From Fibrella arboris (GTDB lineage: Bacteria > Bacteroidota > Bacteroidia > Cytophagales > Spirosomataceae): a stretch of DNA of 64,000 bases. The position numbers were made by a program, and so were the translations under genes. Of this stretch, positions 33,801 through 42,700 are shown piece by piece; the first letter of the stretch is position 1, and each line of letters begins with the position of its first letter. The notes under the pieces are model-generated. The model had not been told where the DNA came from and did no database searches. It saw nothing but the letters and a program-made list of their open reading frames with translations. Where the stretch lies: assembly GCF_041321095.1 (NCBI RefSeq), contig NZ_JBGGWE010000017.1, positions 1-64,000 of the forward strand. The letters are read 5' to 3'.

Positions 33801-36000
33801 CCGGGTGGGTACCGATACACCCCCGCCAACAGGTAGCCTGCGCGACCCGGAGAATCCGGCCAATGCTGTGGCTGGGCTCGATTATAGTTATTACGAAGGC
33901 AACTGGTCGGCCCTGCCCAACTTTGCCGTTCTCACGCCCGTTCGGTCGGCTACGGCCACACTACCAGACATTAGCCCTCGTGGCCGCGACGATAACTTCG
34001 CGTTACAGTTCAAAGGGTATGTGAACGTACCTATCGATGGCGTGTATACCTTCTTTACCAACTCTGATGACGGTAGCAAATTGTTTATTGGCACTACTGA
34101 GGTAGTGAATAATGACGGCGGCCATCCCGAACAGGAACGGTCGGGCACTATTGGGCTGAAAGCCGGTCGCCATGCCATCACGGTTCCGTATTACGAAGGG
34201 GGCGGTGGGCAGGCTCTTAGTGTCAGCTACAGCGGGCCTGGCATTGGCAAACAGATCATTCCCGCCTCAGCGTTTTTCCGGGTGGCCGCCGCCACGCCAC
34301 CGCCACCCACCGCCAATCTGCGCGACCCGGAGAACCCGGATAATGCCGTAGTGGGCCTGGACTACCGGTATTACGAAGGCAGCTGGGGGAGCATTCCCAA
34401 TTTTGCGGCATTGACGCCTGCCCGTACAGCAGTAGCCACTGTCCCCGACGTAACGGTACGCAGCCGCGACGATAACTTTGGTTTACAGTTTCAAGGCTAC
34501 GTGAACGTACCTGCCGACGGGGTGTATACCTTCTATACCTACTCCGATGATGGTAGCAAACTGCTGATCGGCACCACTGAAGTGGTGAACAACGACGGTG
34601 GCCACGCCGAGCAGGAACGATCGGGCACCATTGGGCTGAAAGCCGGTAAGCACGCGATCACCATTCCGTATTTTGAAGCTGGTGGCGGTCAGGCGCTGAC
34701 AGTTAGCTATAGCGGTCCCGGCATTGGCAAACAGGCTATTCCTGCCTCGGCGTTTTTCCGGATAGCTACGGCCACACCGCCACCGCCCACCGCCAATCTG
34801 CGCGACCCGGAGAACCCGGATAATGCCGTGGCTGGCCTGGATTATAATTATTACGAAGGCAACTGGAACACGCTTCCCAACTTCAACAGCCTGACGCCGG
34901 TTCGTACGGGTACGGCTGGGCAGGCCGATCTGAACCTCGCTTACCGAAACGACCAGTTTGGCCTGCAGTTCAAAGGCTACGTGAACGTACCTGCCGATGG
35001 GGTATATACCTTCTACACCTACTCGGATGATGGCAGTAAACTCTATATCGGCACTACCGAAGTGGTGAACAACGATGGCGGTCATGCCGAGCAGGAGCGG
35101 TCGGGTACCATTGGGTTGAAAGCTGGTCGTCATGCCATCACCATTCAGTATTTCGAGGGCAGCGGTGGCCAGGTACTGAGCGTCAGCTACAGCGGGCCCG
35201 GTGTCAACAAGCAGGTTATTCCGGCATCCGCTTATTTCCGGGTGAGCACCGGCACCCCTCCGCCTGCCAACACGGGTACGGGCACTGGTTTGCTGGGTCA
35301 GTATTACAACAACAAGACCCTGACGGCACCCAGCGTGATGAGCCGTACCGACGCGGTGATCGACTTTGATTGGGGCAACGGTTCGCCGGGTAGCGGTGTC
35401 AACGTTGATAATTTCTCGGTTCGCTGGACGGGCCAGGTTGAAGCGCCGGTGACAGGCAATTACGTGTTCACGACCATTGCCGATGACGGGGTGCGCTTAT
35501 GGGTAAATGATGTACAGGTGATCAACGACTGGAACGACCACGCCCCTACCACAACCAACAGCAACAGCATGGCGCTGGTGGCTGGTCAGAAGTACAACAT
35601 CAGGATGGAATATTATGAAAGTGCCGTGGGTGCCGTGGCCCGGTTACGGTGGACGTACCCAGGACAGGCCCAGCAAACCATTCCCCAGATTCGGCTGTAT
35701 CCGGCCAGTGGAAGCGCTCGTCTGGCTGTCGCCGATGAATCAGTTATTCAGCAGTCGACCGTGTATCCGGTTCCTGCCCGTGATGAACTGACGATCCGGT
35801 ACATCAGCCAGCAGGCCGGAACGGCTACGGTACAGATGATCAGTACGGCAGGGATGTCGGTGCTACAGGCAGACCATACGGTAACGGCCGGCGAAAACCG
35901 GCTGACATTGCCCGTTCGCGAACTGACCCGTGGTTTCTACATCCTGAAACTGACCCAGGGCGACCAGCAACGTACCTGGAAAGTGTTGCTGGGCGAATAA
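30862..36000 (+). CDS. Secreted beta-helix/PA14 repeat protein with T9SS signal
   Basis: 1,712 residues. A signal peptide (cut after TYAQ, about residue 28) leads into a right-handed parallel beta-helix (about 30-600; TTYYVASSGNDSNTGRSADA, then many N-rich coils), as in pectate lyase-like carbohydrate enzymes. A beta-sandwich (about 640-775) follows. Four near-identical PA14-type repeats start at residues 834, 993, 1153 and 1313 (each has DDNF or NDQF, ADGVYTF or similar, DDGSKL, NNDGGH and EQERSGTIGLKAG). A fifth, different PA14 domain spans about 1476-1615. The end (about 1630-1712) is a type IX sorting domain with VYPVPARDELTIRY and GFYILKL. Probable role: cell-surface polysaccharide binding or degradation. 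Confidence 0.88.
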   Translation: MKKTLFSSIHILLFMVGLASLSASTYAQTTYYVASSGNDSNTGRSADAPFQTLAKINTLTLQPGDQVLFRRGDTFRGTLQIRQSGTSAQPISIDAFGSGSKPVLAASLPITNWSNIGGNIWQASASALGSQVTGVYRNGTLLPLGRYPNLDAPNRGYLTIQSHSGHTQLTSQEPVPANFVGGEVVDRPVQWIINRSLITQQNGNTFTVNHPNSYDFSDNWGYFIQSHPATLDQNGEWYYNSGNKTLQLYSTDNPNGQTITATAFSSGISLSFVTNIQVRNLAITQTINTGVLIENGTNITLTGNDITSSGEDGLIARGSGNTILVENNLIEDVNNNGVSITGYQNFTFRGNTLRRVGLTPGRGKDGDGTYNGFNTVLTDRVTIENNVVDQIGYNGISFVTSTTVQRNRVSNFCLTKSDGGGLYIWNGNREAMNNVRILSNIVFNGIGAPEGTPGGAYSGANGIFLDDCTTGVEVRDNTVFNTHGLGFFLHGAMTAQFTNNTSFNNGEAQLAVNSRNGGCSPRDNLIQNNVLVSKTAAQLVTKYESHLNDLTSFGAFDNNVYARPFNDEFKIRAVSNPGSGVIGYDLSLAEWQSRYGKDPNSLNSPLTYKPFATTGNGVFKLNNTFGSTNEGWDTYSPYGNGRATWDNANRLDGGSLSISFPSASNQSNSYVLASKDIGAVNQNQVYLLTFDAIASGNGKRAEVFIRQKTGSFRDLDTRSLILVGTIRQHVEVSFMANASEASSIVVFQVNEDGQTLWIDNVQVQEATRTAQNPDDFIRLEYNDTNQDKTISLNEPYRDARNTLYTSQVTLAPFTSVVLFKNTGDTPPPPPVIPLRDPENPANAVAGLDYSYFEGSWSSLPDFNALTAVKKGIASQVDITPRNQDDNFALQFKGYIDVPTDGTYTFFTNSDDGSKLYIGTNEVVNNDGGHPEQERSGTIGLKAGKHAITVTYYEGGGGQALSVSYSGPNLNKQAIPGSVFFRVGTDTPPPTGSLRDPENPANAVAGLDYSYYEGNWSALPNFAVLTPVRSATATLPDISPRGRDDNFALQFKGYVNVPIDGVYTFFTNSDDGSKLFIGTTEVVNNDGGHPEQERSGTIGLKAGRHAITVPYYEGGGGQALSVSYSGPGIGKQIIPASAFFRVAAATPPPPTANLRDPENPDNAVVGLDYRYYEGSWGSIPNFAALTPARTAVATVPDVTVRSRDDNFGLQFQGYVNVPADGVYTFYTYSDDGSKLLIGTTEVVNNDGGHAEQERSGTIGLKAGKHAITIPYFEAGGGQALTVSYSGPGIGKQAIPASAFFRIATATPPPPTANLRDPENPDNAVAGLDYNYYEGNWNTLPNFNSLTPVRTGTAGQADLNLAYRNDQFGLQFKGYVNVPADGVYTFYTYSDDGSKLYIGTTEVVNNDGGHAEQERSGTIGLKAGRHAITIQYFEGSGGQVLSVSYSGPGVNKQVIPASAYFRVSTGTPPPANTGTGTGLLGQYYNNKTLTAPSVMSRTDAVIDFDWGNGSPGSGVNVDNFSVRWTGQVEAPVTGNYVFTTIADDGVRLWVNDVQVINDWNDHAPTTTNSNSMALVAGQKYNIRMEYYESAVGAVARLRWTYPGQAQQTIPQIRLYPASGSARLAVADESVIQQSTVYPVPARDELTIRYISQQAGTATVQMISTAGMSVLQADHTVTAGENRLTLPVRELTRGFYILKLTQGDQQRTWKVLLGE
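33361..35260 (+). repeat. Four tandem ~480-bp PA14-coding repeats
   Basis: Units begin at about 33361, 33838, 34318 and 34798 (periods 477, 480, 480). Long near-identical stretches such as the codons for EQERSGTIGLKAG occur in each. The arrangement points to recent tandem duplication and a locus prone to copy-number change. Confidence 0.85.
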
Positions 36001-36044
36001 GCGCCCGGCAAAGCAACTGGCTGCCCGTTCAGGCCCGTAAACAG

Positions 36045-36080
36045 AAAAGGCCGCCCGCTCTTCCGAGCAGGCGGCCTTTT
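36045..36080. terminator. Bidirectional intrinsic terminator
   Basis: AAAAGGCCGCC (36045-36055) pairs with GGCGGCCTTTT (36070-36080), with GCTC/GAGC extending the stem. A and T runs on both sides serve the convergent surface-protein and M16-protease genes. Confidence 0.85.
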
Positions 36081-36096
36081 GGCATTATTGATAACG

Positions 36097-38997
36097 CTAC
36101 TCGTTTTTGTCGCCACCCGAACCCATGCGGGCAGGAGCAGCACCGGTAGATGTAGCCGTGGTGATTGGATCACCTTCTTTGTCCAGCTCAATTACTTCGT
36201 AACCGAGCTTCGAGAGACCAGGCTTAACGAGCGCTTTATCGCCAACTACCGTGATCACCATCTTGTCGACGGGGAGTCGCTTTTTGGCGATGGCGTCTAC
36301 CTGTGCTTTGGTGATGGTACGTAGAATATTGGCCTGCTGCTCCACGTAGTTCTTCGGCAGATCATAATCGATGATCCGGCTCAGGAAGATGGCTTTCTGG
36401 AACGACGTCTCGTAACGCAGTGCGTCGACCTGGCCAAGCGAACTCTTCACAAATGTCAGCTCGGGCTCGGTAATACCCGACTGGCCATAGGCCTTCATCT
36501 CCTTGATAAACTCGACCACCGAACTGTCGGTGGCGGCGGCTTTCACCCCGGCACTGGCCGTAAAGGGGCCAGGCGCTTTGGTGCTGGCAAAGCCCGACCG
36601 GGCACCATACGTCCACCCTTTGTCTTCGCGCAGGTTCATATTGATCCGGCTGCTGAAGGCGCCGCCCAGCATGTAGTTGGCCAGTCCGGTTTTATAATAA
36701 TCGCCGGTTGCATCGTAGGGCATGTCGGTCAGGTAACCGATCCGAATCTCCGACTGGGCCGCCTTTTCCTTATCGATCAGGTAAATGCGGGTTTTGTCAA
36801 TTTTCCGGGCTACGCTTTCTTTGGGTAGTGCAACCGGTTTAGCGGCCCACTTGGTCAGAAAAGCCAGTTTGGGCATCACCGCCGCTTGCTCAACGTCGCC
36901 GACAATCACCAGATTAGTGACCGATGGTGAGAGTGCATTCTGATAAAACGACTTCACATCATCGAGCGTGATGGCTTCAACCGTTTTGGTGGTGCCACTC
37001 AGGGGAACGGCGCGGATGTTTCCTTCGCCATACAGGAGTTTGTTATAGGCTTTGTTGGCAATAACGACCGGCTGGGTGTTCTGGCTGGCAATGTTTTCCA
37101 GTTGCTGCTTCTTGCGCCGCTCGAAATCATCGGCCGAAAACTTGGGGTGCAGTAGTTTTTCTTCCAGCAGCGCCAGTGTAGAGTCGATATTCTTGACCGG
37201 CGATTCAACCGAAACATTGATTTCTTCGGTGGTAGCCTGGATATTGATGTTGGCACCCAGTTTCTCCAGTTTCGTGTTCATCACTTCGTTCGAATACCGC
37301 TCCGTTGCTTCGTTCATCAGCGATGCCGTCAGCTGCGCGATGCCCGCCTTCGATGGGTCCTTTGCCGACAGCAGGTGCCCGCCTTTAATGCTGAACAGCA
37401 TCGTAACGGTCGGAATCTCGTCGTTACGCGTACCGATTACTTTCAGGCCGTTGGGTAGCTTGTCGGTCCAGAAGGGCGGTACTTTCAGCGCCGGGTTTGG
37501 GCCTGGACCGGGTTTTACACTGCGATCGAAGCTGTCTTTCGCTTTGGCGTAAGTCAGCCCCGAATACCCGTAGTCGGGAGCCTTATAGCCGGTTGTCACA
37601 ATCGTATAGTCGTCGGGCTTGGCCACTATATCGGCTTTGCCTTTTGGGTACACCGTCAGCAGTACCGCGTTTTTGCCTTTGATATACTGGTTATACACCC
37701 GCATCACGTCGGCTTTGGTCACGCTGTTGTACCGCTTGATCTCTTGCGGAATGTAGTTGGGCGTGCCCAGGTACGTCTGGTAAGCCGCCAGTTGTGATAC
37801 CTTACCGGCTACACTGGCCAGCCCCGAGATGAGCTGTGCCTCACGCGATGCCTTGAACTGGGCCAGGTCGTCGTCGGTAACGCCACGGGCTTCAAACTCC
37901 GCCAATGTTTGCCGAACGATGGCTTCGGTGCTATCCAGCCGTTTGTTCGGAAAAGGCAGAATCCGCATTGTCAGCTGACCGGCCAGCTCCGACGTTGGGT
38001 GGCCTGCGCTAGCCTGAACAGCCAGTTGAGGCTTCACCAGGTTTTTGTAGAACAGGGAGTTTTTGCCGCCCCCCAGGATCTCGGCGAGGGCATCGAGCGG
38101 TGCTTCGTCGGGGTGGTAGTTGGGCACCGTTGGGAACACGATCTGAAGCAGCGGAAAACGAACGTTGTCTTCGTACGACACGCGCCGGTCTTTGTCGAGC
38201 ACTACGGCGGGTACCACCGTTTTCGTTACCTCTGGTCCGCGTGGAATGCTGCCAAAATACTTCTCGACCATGGCTACCACCTGCTTGGGGGTCACGTCAC
38301 CGCCAATGGTCAGTACGGCGTTGTTAGGGCCATACCAGCGCAGGAAGAAGTTTTTCAGGTCGTTGACATTGACCCGGTTCAGGTCTTCGATGTAGCCAAT
38401 CGTCAGCCAGGAGTAGGGGTGGCCATACGGAAACAGGTTTTTAGCTACGTATTCGCTGGCCAGTCCGTAGGGGCGGTTATCGTAGTTCTGGCCGCGCTCG
38501 TTCTTCACGGTTGCCCGCTGAATCTCGAATTTCTTCTGCGTTACGGCATCGAGCAGAAAGCCCATCCGGTCGGCTTCGAGCCAGAGCGCGCGCTCCAGCT
38601 GATTGCTGGGCAGGGTTTCGTAGTAGTTGGTACGGTCGGTATTGGTTGATCCGTTGAGGGTGCCGCCCGATTCGGTCACGATCTTGAAATGTTCATCATC
38701 GGCAACGTGGTCGGAACCCTGGAACATCATGTGTTCAAAGAAGTGCGCGAAACCCGACTTGCCAATTTCTTCGCGGGCCGAGCCAACGTGATACGTTACG
38801 TCGACATGCACCACCGGGTCGGAATGGTCTTCGTGAACAACCAGCGTAAGGCCGTTGGGGAGCACGTATTTTTCGTACGGGATCAGGAGCTCTTTCCCTG
38901 GCCGGGTCACCTTCTCCACTAACTTAGTCTGTGCTGATGTTGTGCCTGCTATCAGGCAACTCACCAGTACCGACAGGTAAACAGTTGCTTTTTTCAT
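36097..38997 (-). CDS. M16-family zinc protease, two-domain
   Basis: 966 residues with a signal peptide (cut near residue 22). The inverted zinc motif HFFEH (His 85, Glu 88, His 89) and the distal Glu segment KNERGQNYDNRPYG are in the N-terminal half. The second half (about 500-930) is the catalytically silent M16 C domain with SRINMNLREDKGWTYGARSG. Family members (PqqL/insulinase-like) clear peptides in the periplasm. The tail after 930 is low complexity. Single gene; shares a terminator with the surface-protein gene. Confidence 0.9.
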   Translation of the reverse strand: MKKATVYLSVLVSCLIAGTTSAQTKLVEKVTRPGKELLIPYEKYVLPNGLTLVVHEDHSDPVVHVDVTYHVGSAREEIGKSGFAHFFEHMMFQGSDHVADDEHFKIVTESGGTLNGSTNTDRTNYYETLPSNQLERALWLEADRMGFLLDAVTQKKFEIQRATVKNERGQNYDNRPYGLASEYVAKNLFPYGHPYSWLTIGYIEDLNRVNVNDLKNFFLRWYGPNNAVLTIGGDVTPKQVVAMVEKYFGSIPRGPEVTKTVVPAVVLDKDRRVSYEDNVRFPLLQIVFPTVPNYHPDEAPLDALAEILGGGKNSLFYKNLVKPQLAVQASAGHPTSELAGQLTMRILPFPNKRLDSTEAIVRQTLAEFEARGVTDDDLAQFKASREAQLISGLASVAGKVSQLAAYQTYLGTPNYIPQEIKRYNSVTKADVMRVYNQYIKGKNAVLLTVYPKGKADIVAKPDDYTIVTTGYKAPDYGYSGLTYAKAKDSFDRSVKPGPGPNPALKVPPFWTDKLPNGLKVIGTRNDEIPTVTMLFSIKGGHLLSAKDPSKAGIAQLTASLMNEATERYSNEVMNTKLEKLGANINIQATTEEINVSVESPVKNIDSTLALLEEKLLHPKFSADDFERRKKQQLENIASQNTQPVVIANKAYNKLLYGEGNIRAVPLSGTTKTVEAITLDDVKSFYQNALSPSVTNLVIVGDVEQAAVMPKLAFLTKWAAKPVALPKESVARKIDKTRIYLIDKEKAAQSEIRIGYLTDMPYDATGDYYKTGLANYMLGGAFSSRINMNLREDKGWTYGARSGFASTKAPGPFTASAGVKAAATDSSVVEFIKEMKAYGQSGITEPELTFVKSSLGQVDALRYETSFQKAIFLSRIIDYDLPKNYVEQQANILRTITKAQVDAIAKKRLPVDKMVITVVGDKALVKPGLSKLGYEVIELDKEGDPITTATSTGAAPARMGSGGDKNE

Positions 38998-39146
38998 GTT
39001 GGGTACTAGACGAAGTAAGCTTGAAAGTTACTCATAGAATCAACACGTTGATAACGGATGACCAACGAATTTACTGGGCCACACGCGCTGCCAACGTACC
39101 TGGAAGTGGCTAACGGACAGTCAGTCGTGAATCTCTGGCTGGTAAG

Positions 39147-39183
39147 CAACAAGGCCACCGCAAGCTGTGCGGTGGCCTTGTTG
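39147..39183. terminator. Perfect 16-bp hairpin
   Basis: CAACAAGGCCACCGCA (39147-39162) pairs exactly with TGCGGTGGCCTTGTTG (39168-39183). There is no good T run on either side. It lies downstream of the 2TM-domain gene (minus strand) and upstream of the M16 gene, in an otherwise empty 280-bp gap. Confidence 0.5.
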
Positions 39184-39277
39184 GGATCGGTTACTTACTG
39201 GCCGGAGGGTTGGTTCTGGCTGGCGCGACTAGCTGCTTTTGCTTCTTCAGCAGCAATCAGAATTACCTGCCTATCAC

Positions 39278-39613
39278 TTAGTACGTCTGCTGTCTTTTCA
39301 GCTTTTCATACTCGCGCTCAACCTGGTTGCGCTGGTTAGGGCTACGGTAAACCGAAGCATAGTGTGATACTAACCCGATTCCCCAGCCTAGCATAGGAAA
39401 AATTGGCCAGGGCACCAGATAACCGCGATGGCCCGACTGAACCAGGCTGAACTGGGTGAACAGGTAGATAAGCCACAGGCCGCCATTGACGATCAGGTAT
39501 GAGCGTAGATGCATACGGAAGCCAACGCGTTCTTTGGCTTGTTTCCATAAGACTGGATCATGGGGAGTTTCTGAGGGTATCATAACGGATGCAGGTTTGT
39601 CTGTCAGCTTCAT
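39278..39613 (-). CDS. 2TM-domain membrane protein
   Basis: 111 residues from ATG 39613 (the frame is open to 39682; a later ATG is at 39583). A basic helix (WKQAKERVGFRMHLRSYLIV) leads into two hydrophobic segments, about 42-58 and 70-88, and a charged end. This matches the 2TM domain often fused to LytTR or histidine-kinase regulators, here alone. Function unknown; probably inner membrane. Confidence 0.75.
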   Translation of the reverse strand: MKLTDKPASVMIPSETPHDPVLWKQAKERVGFRMHLRSYLIVNGGLWLIYLFTQFSLVQSGHRGYLVPWPIFPMLGWGIGLVSHYASVYRSPNQRNQVEREYEKLKRQQTY

Positions 39614-39738
39614 GGTCAGTTGATGCCTTGAAAGTAGCCTGCGTCGCCTGCCAACGCCAGCAGTATCTGACCAACCGCCCACACGTCGGGCTGAACAGTA
39701 GTTTTTAACCGATGAAGTAGCGCCTCTTCCCTGAGTCG

Positions 39739-42700
39739 TCAGCGAAGCATTCTGACATCAACAACGGCGTCGTCGTCTTCGCCGGGGCGTGTACTTCGAT
39801 TGTTGGGCGTTGAATCGGGATCAGCTACGGCGGAACGGATCACCTCAACACGACAGGAATCGGAGGCGGTCGGCAACCAATACACGGTTCGGCTAACGGT
39901 TGAGCTTGCGGCCATTTGACCTATATCGATGGTGATAGCCGTACTGGCTGTTCTCCAGGTGGTTTTATCCAAACTATAGGTTCCGTTGGGTAATGTCAGG
40001 CCGGTTTGCACCAGCGACGTAGACGTGCCCCCCTGATTTTGCACAACCAGGGTCACCTGGATCGTATCGCGGGGCAATACCAGCCGTTTATTCACAAAAA
40101 GAGCTACGCTTAAATCGGCCTGGTTGGGTATCGCCGCCGGTTGGTTGCTGGCTACAGTCGGCAAGATTCGCCCGTAGGGGTTAGGTGAAACAGCCAGATA
40201 GCGGGTGGTATCAGCCGTCCGTAAGTCGACCAGCGTGGCATCGTCTTCGCCATCGGCCGTGCCTGTGTTGGGTTGGCTATCCGGGTCGGGCGTGTTGCAG
40301 GCAACGAGTTCTACGGCATTCACGTATTTTCCCCGACGGTTTATCTTCGTTTTAAAACTGACCAGTCGTGATTCGCCCGCAGGTACGTTGCCAACGCTAA
40401 GCCGCAGGCTATCGCCGGTGGTTGCCGATGAACTGCCAACGTAGCTCAGCCCGGACGGAAGGCGGTTGATGACCGACACGTTTTCTGCTGCGTCTGGTCC
40501 GGCGTTTGTGACCCGAACAGAATAGGTGATCGTATCGCCCAGTTGGCAGGATCGTTTACTGACCCAACTGGTGAGCGACACATCGGCCCCGTCGACAAAC
40601 ACGTTTATAACTGTAACCGCACCAGCGCCAATGCCACAGCCGTTGGCCACGTTTATCAGGGAATAACTAGTGGTGCGGCTGGGCGTAACGGTCAGCGAAT
40701 ACGGATTCTGATAGGTGTTTGTCACAGCTTTGACACCCACCACCGAAAAAGACCAGGGCGCCACCCCACTCAACTGAACCGGTAACACCGCCGATTGACC
40801 CGACCGGATAAAGGGTTGCCCCGCTATCGTTGCCGACGCGGGCTGGCCGATAACCACCGAGACCGAAGCCGATTCGGTTAAGCAACTGCCCTGCTGATAG
40901 ACCAGACTATAGACCCCTGTTTCGGCCGCCACCACCTGGTCTGACGTGGCGCCGGGTAGGGGGCTGCCATTGAACCTCCAGAAACTGTATGGTCCGCTCG
41001 TTCGCTGCAATTTCACCGCCGACGTGGGGCAGCGCACCAGGCCACCCAGGGCGGCAATCGTTGGTTTTACCGGTTGGCCAATGCTTACACTGACTGGTTT
41101 CGATACACCACTGCATACGCCGTTGGTCACCGAAACACTGTATAGGCCCGATTCCGTTACGGTCTGGTACGTCTGCACCCCCTGGCTAACGGGTTGCCCG
41201 TTACGGAGCCAGCTGAATGTGACGGTTCCTGTGCGGGGGTAATCGCGGGTAGACAGTTCTACTTCAGTACATCGTTCGTTCAGCAGTAAGGTGGGCGTCA
41301 GCGTCTGGCTGAAAACAACGGAGACCGCCACCGCCGTGCCCGAGCAGCTACCCGATGTGTAGCGAAGGGCGTAACTGCCGGGCGTGTCGACCAGATAGCT
41401 AAAACCAGTGGCCCCGGTGATGGGTACGTTGTTTTTAGTCCATTGCAGGGCATGGCTGGTGTTTTTTGCATAAAGCACCAGCGATTCGCCCGTGCAGAGG
41501 GTCGTGCTGCCGTAGTAATACAGTCCATTGCTAAGCTGGCTGTTTGCTGTTACCGTGATGGGGTCGCTCACGGCCGTACACGTGCCCCGCTGCACCTGCA
41601 GTCGATAGGTGCCACCCTGACTTACAGTGGCCAGTGAACTGGTTTGGCCAGCTATCACCCGGCCCTCTCTGAGCCACTGATACGTGGTGCCATCGGGCTG
41701 GCTGGTAGCATAGAGTGTCAATGATGCTGTGCCGCAGGTAGTTGGGGCAACATCGCCGGCCACGGCAATCGTTGGCGGAAGAATTGTCTGGTTGACTGTC
41801 AGGTACGTTGCTGGTGCTGATGCTGCACAGGTAGCCCCCCCCGATGAGCTGAACGTGAGCCGGTAAGCATAGGAACCTGTTGCCGTCGCTGAAAAAACAG
41901 GTGTTGTGCCGCCACTTACCGCTTCGCCATTACGAAGCCACTGGTAGACTGCCCGTTGCCCCAGGTACGAGGTGCCCAGCGGAACGGATGTGCCCGGGCA
42001 GATTGGCCCGTCGTCGGTGTTTATCGGGCTAAGGACGCTGACCGTGGGCGCGTCGATCGCGATCAGCAGCAGGTTGTTTGCGCTGGTGGTGGTGCAGCTA
42101 CCCACCGACGCCGTGAAACTGTAGGTGCCCGTCTGACCCGTTGCCAAACTCGCGGTTGTCTGCCCCGAGATCGTTTGCCCGTCAATGGCCCATCGGTATG
42201 TAGCGGTGAGGTTGTTGGGCTGATTCGGCAGGTAAGCGCGTAACAGGGCCGAATCGCCGGGGCAAACGTACCCAGACACGTACCGGACATCGGCCAGCCG
42301 GGCATCTGTCAGTTGTCGCCGGTCCAGAATGCTGGCCTGACTGAGCGACAGATTCGTGATTGTCAGCGAACCACTGATCAGTTGCGAAATGCTGAAGTCA
42401 GGTACGTCGAGCCGGAGACGGTAGCCAGTGCCAGACGAAACACTGGCGGGTACGGTAGCCAGCAGTGGACTGGTGGTTCCTGCGGCAATGTCGGTACCAT
42501 TCGTGAAGTCACCCGAGGCGTCTGACAGGCGCACAACTACCCGGCTCGGCTGCACATTAAGCAGGGTGTAGCTCACGGGCAAGGTAGTGCCGGCGCAAAG
42601 GGCTGTAGTCGACAGGCCCCCTGCCTGCACGATGGGGGCATCGAGGCTCCAGGCATTCGTTTCCCACACGCCACGACCGCTCGTGACAACGGCTACCAGC

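Noticed and set aside
34483..35133. 216-codon frame antisense to the PA14 repeats
   Set aside because: Its open length and internal repetition only mirror the tandem repeats on the coding strand.
33361..35260. Repeat array considered as CRISPR
   Set aside because: Units are 480 bp, coding and in frame with PA14 domains. No short repeat-spacer array was seen anywhere in the window.
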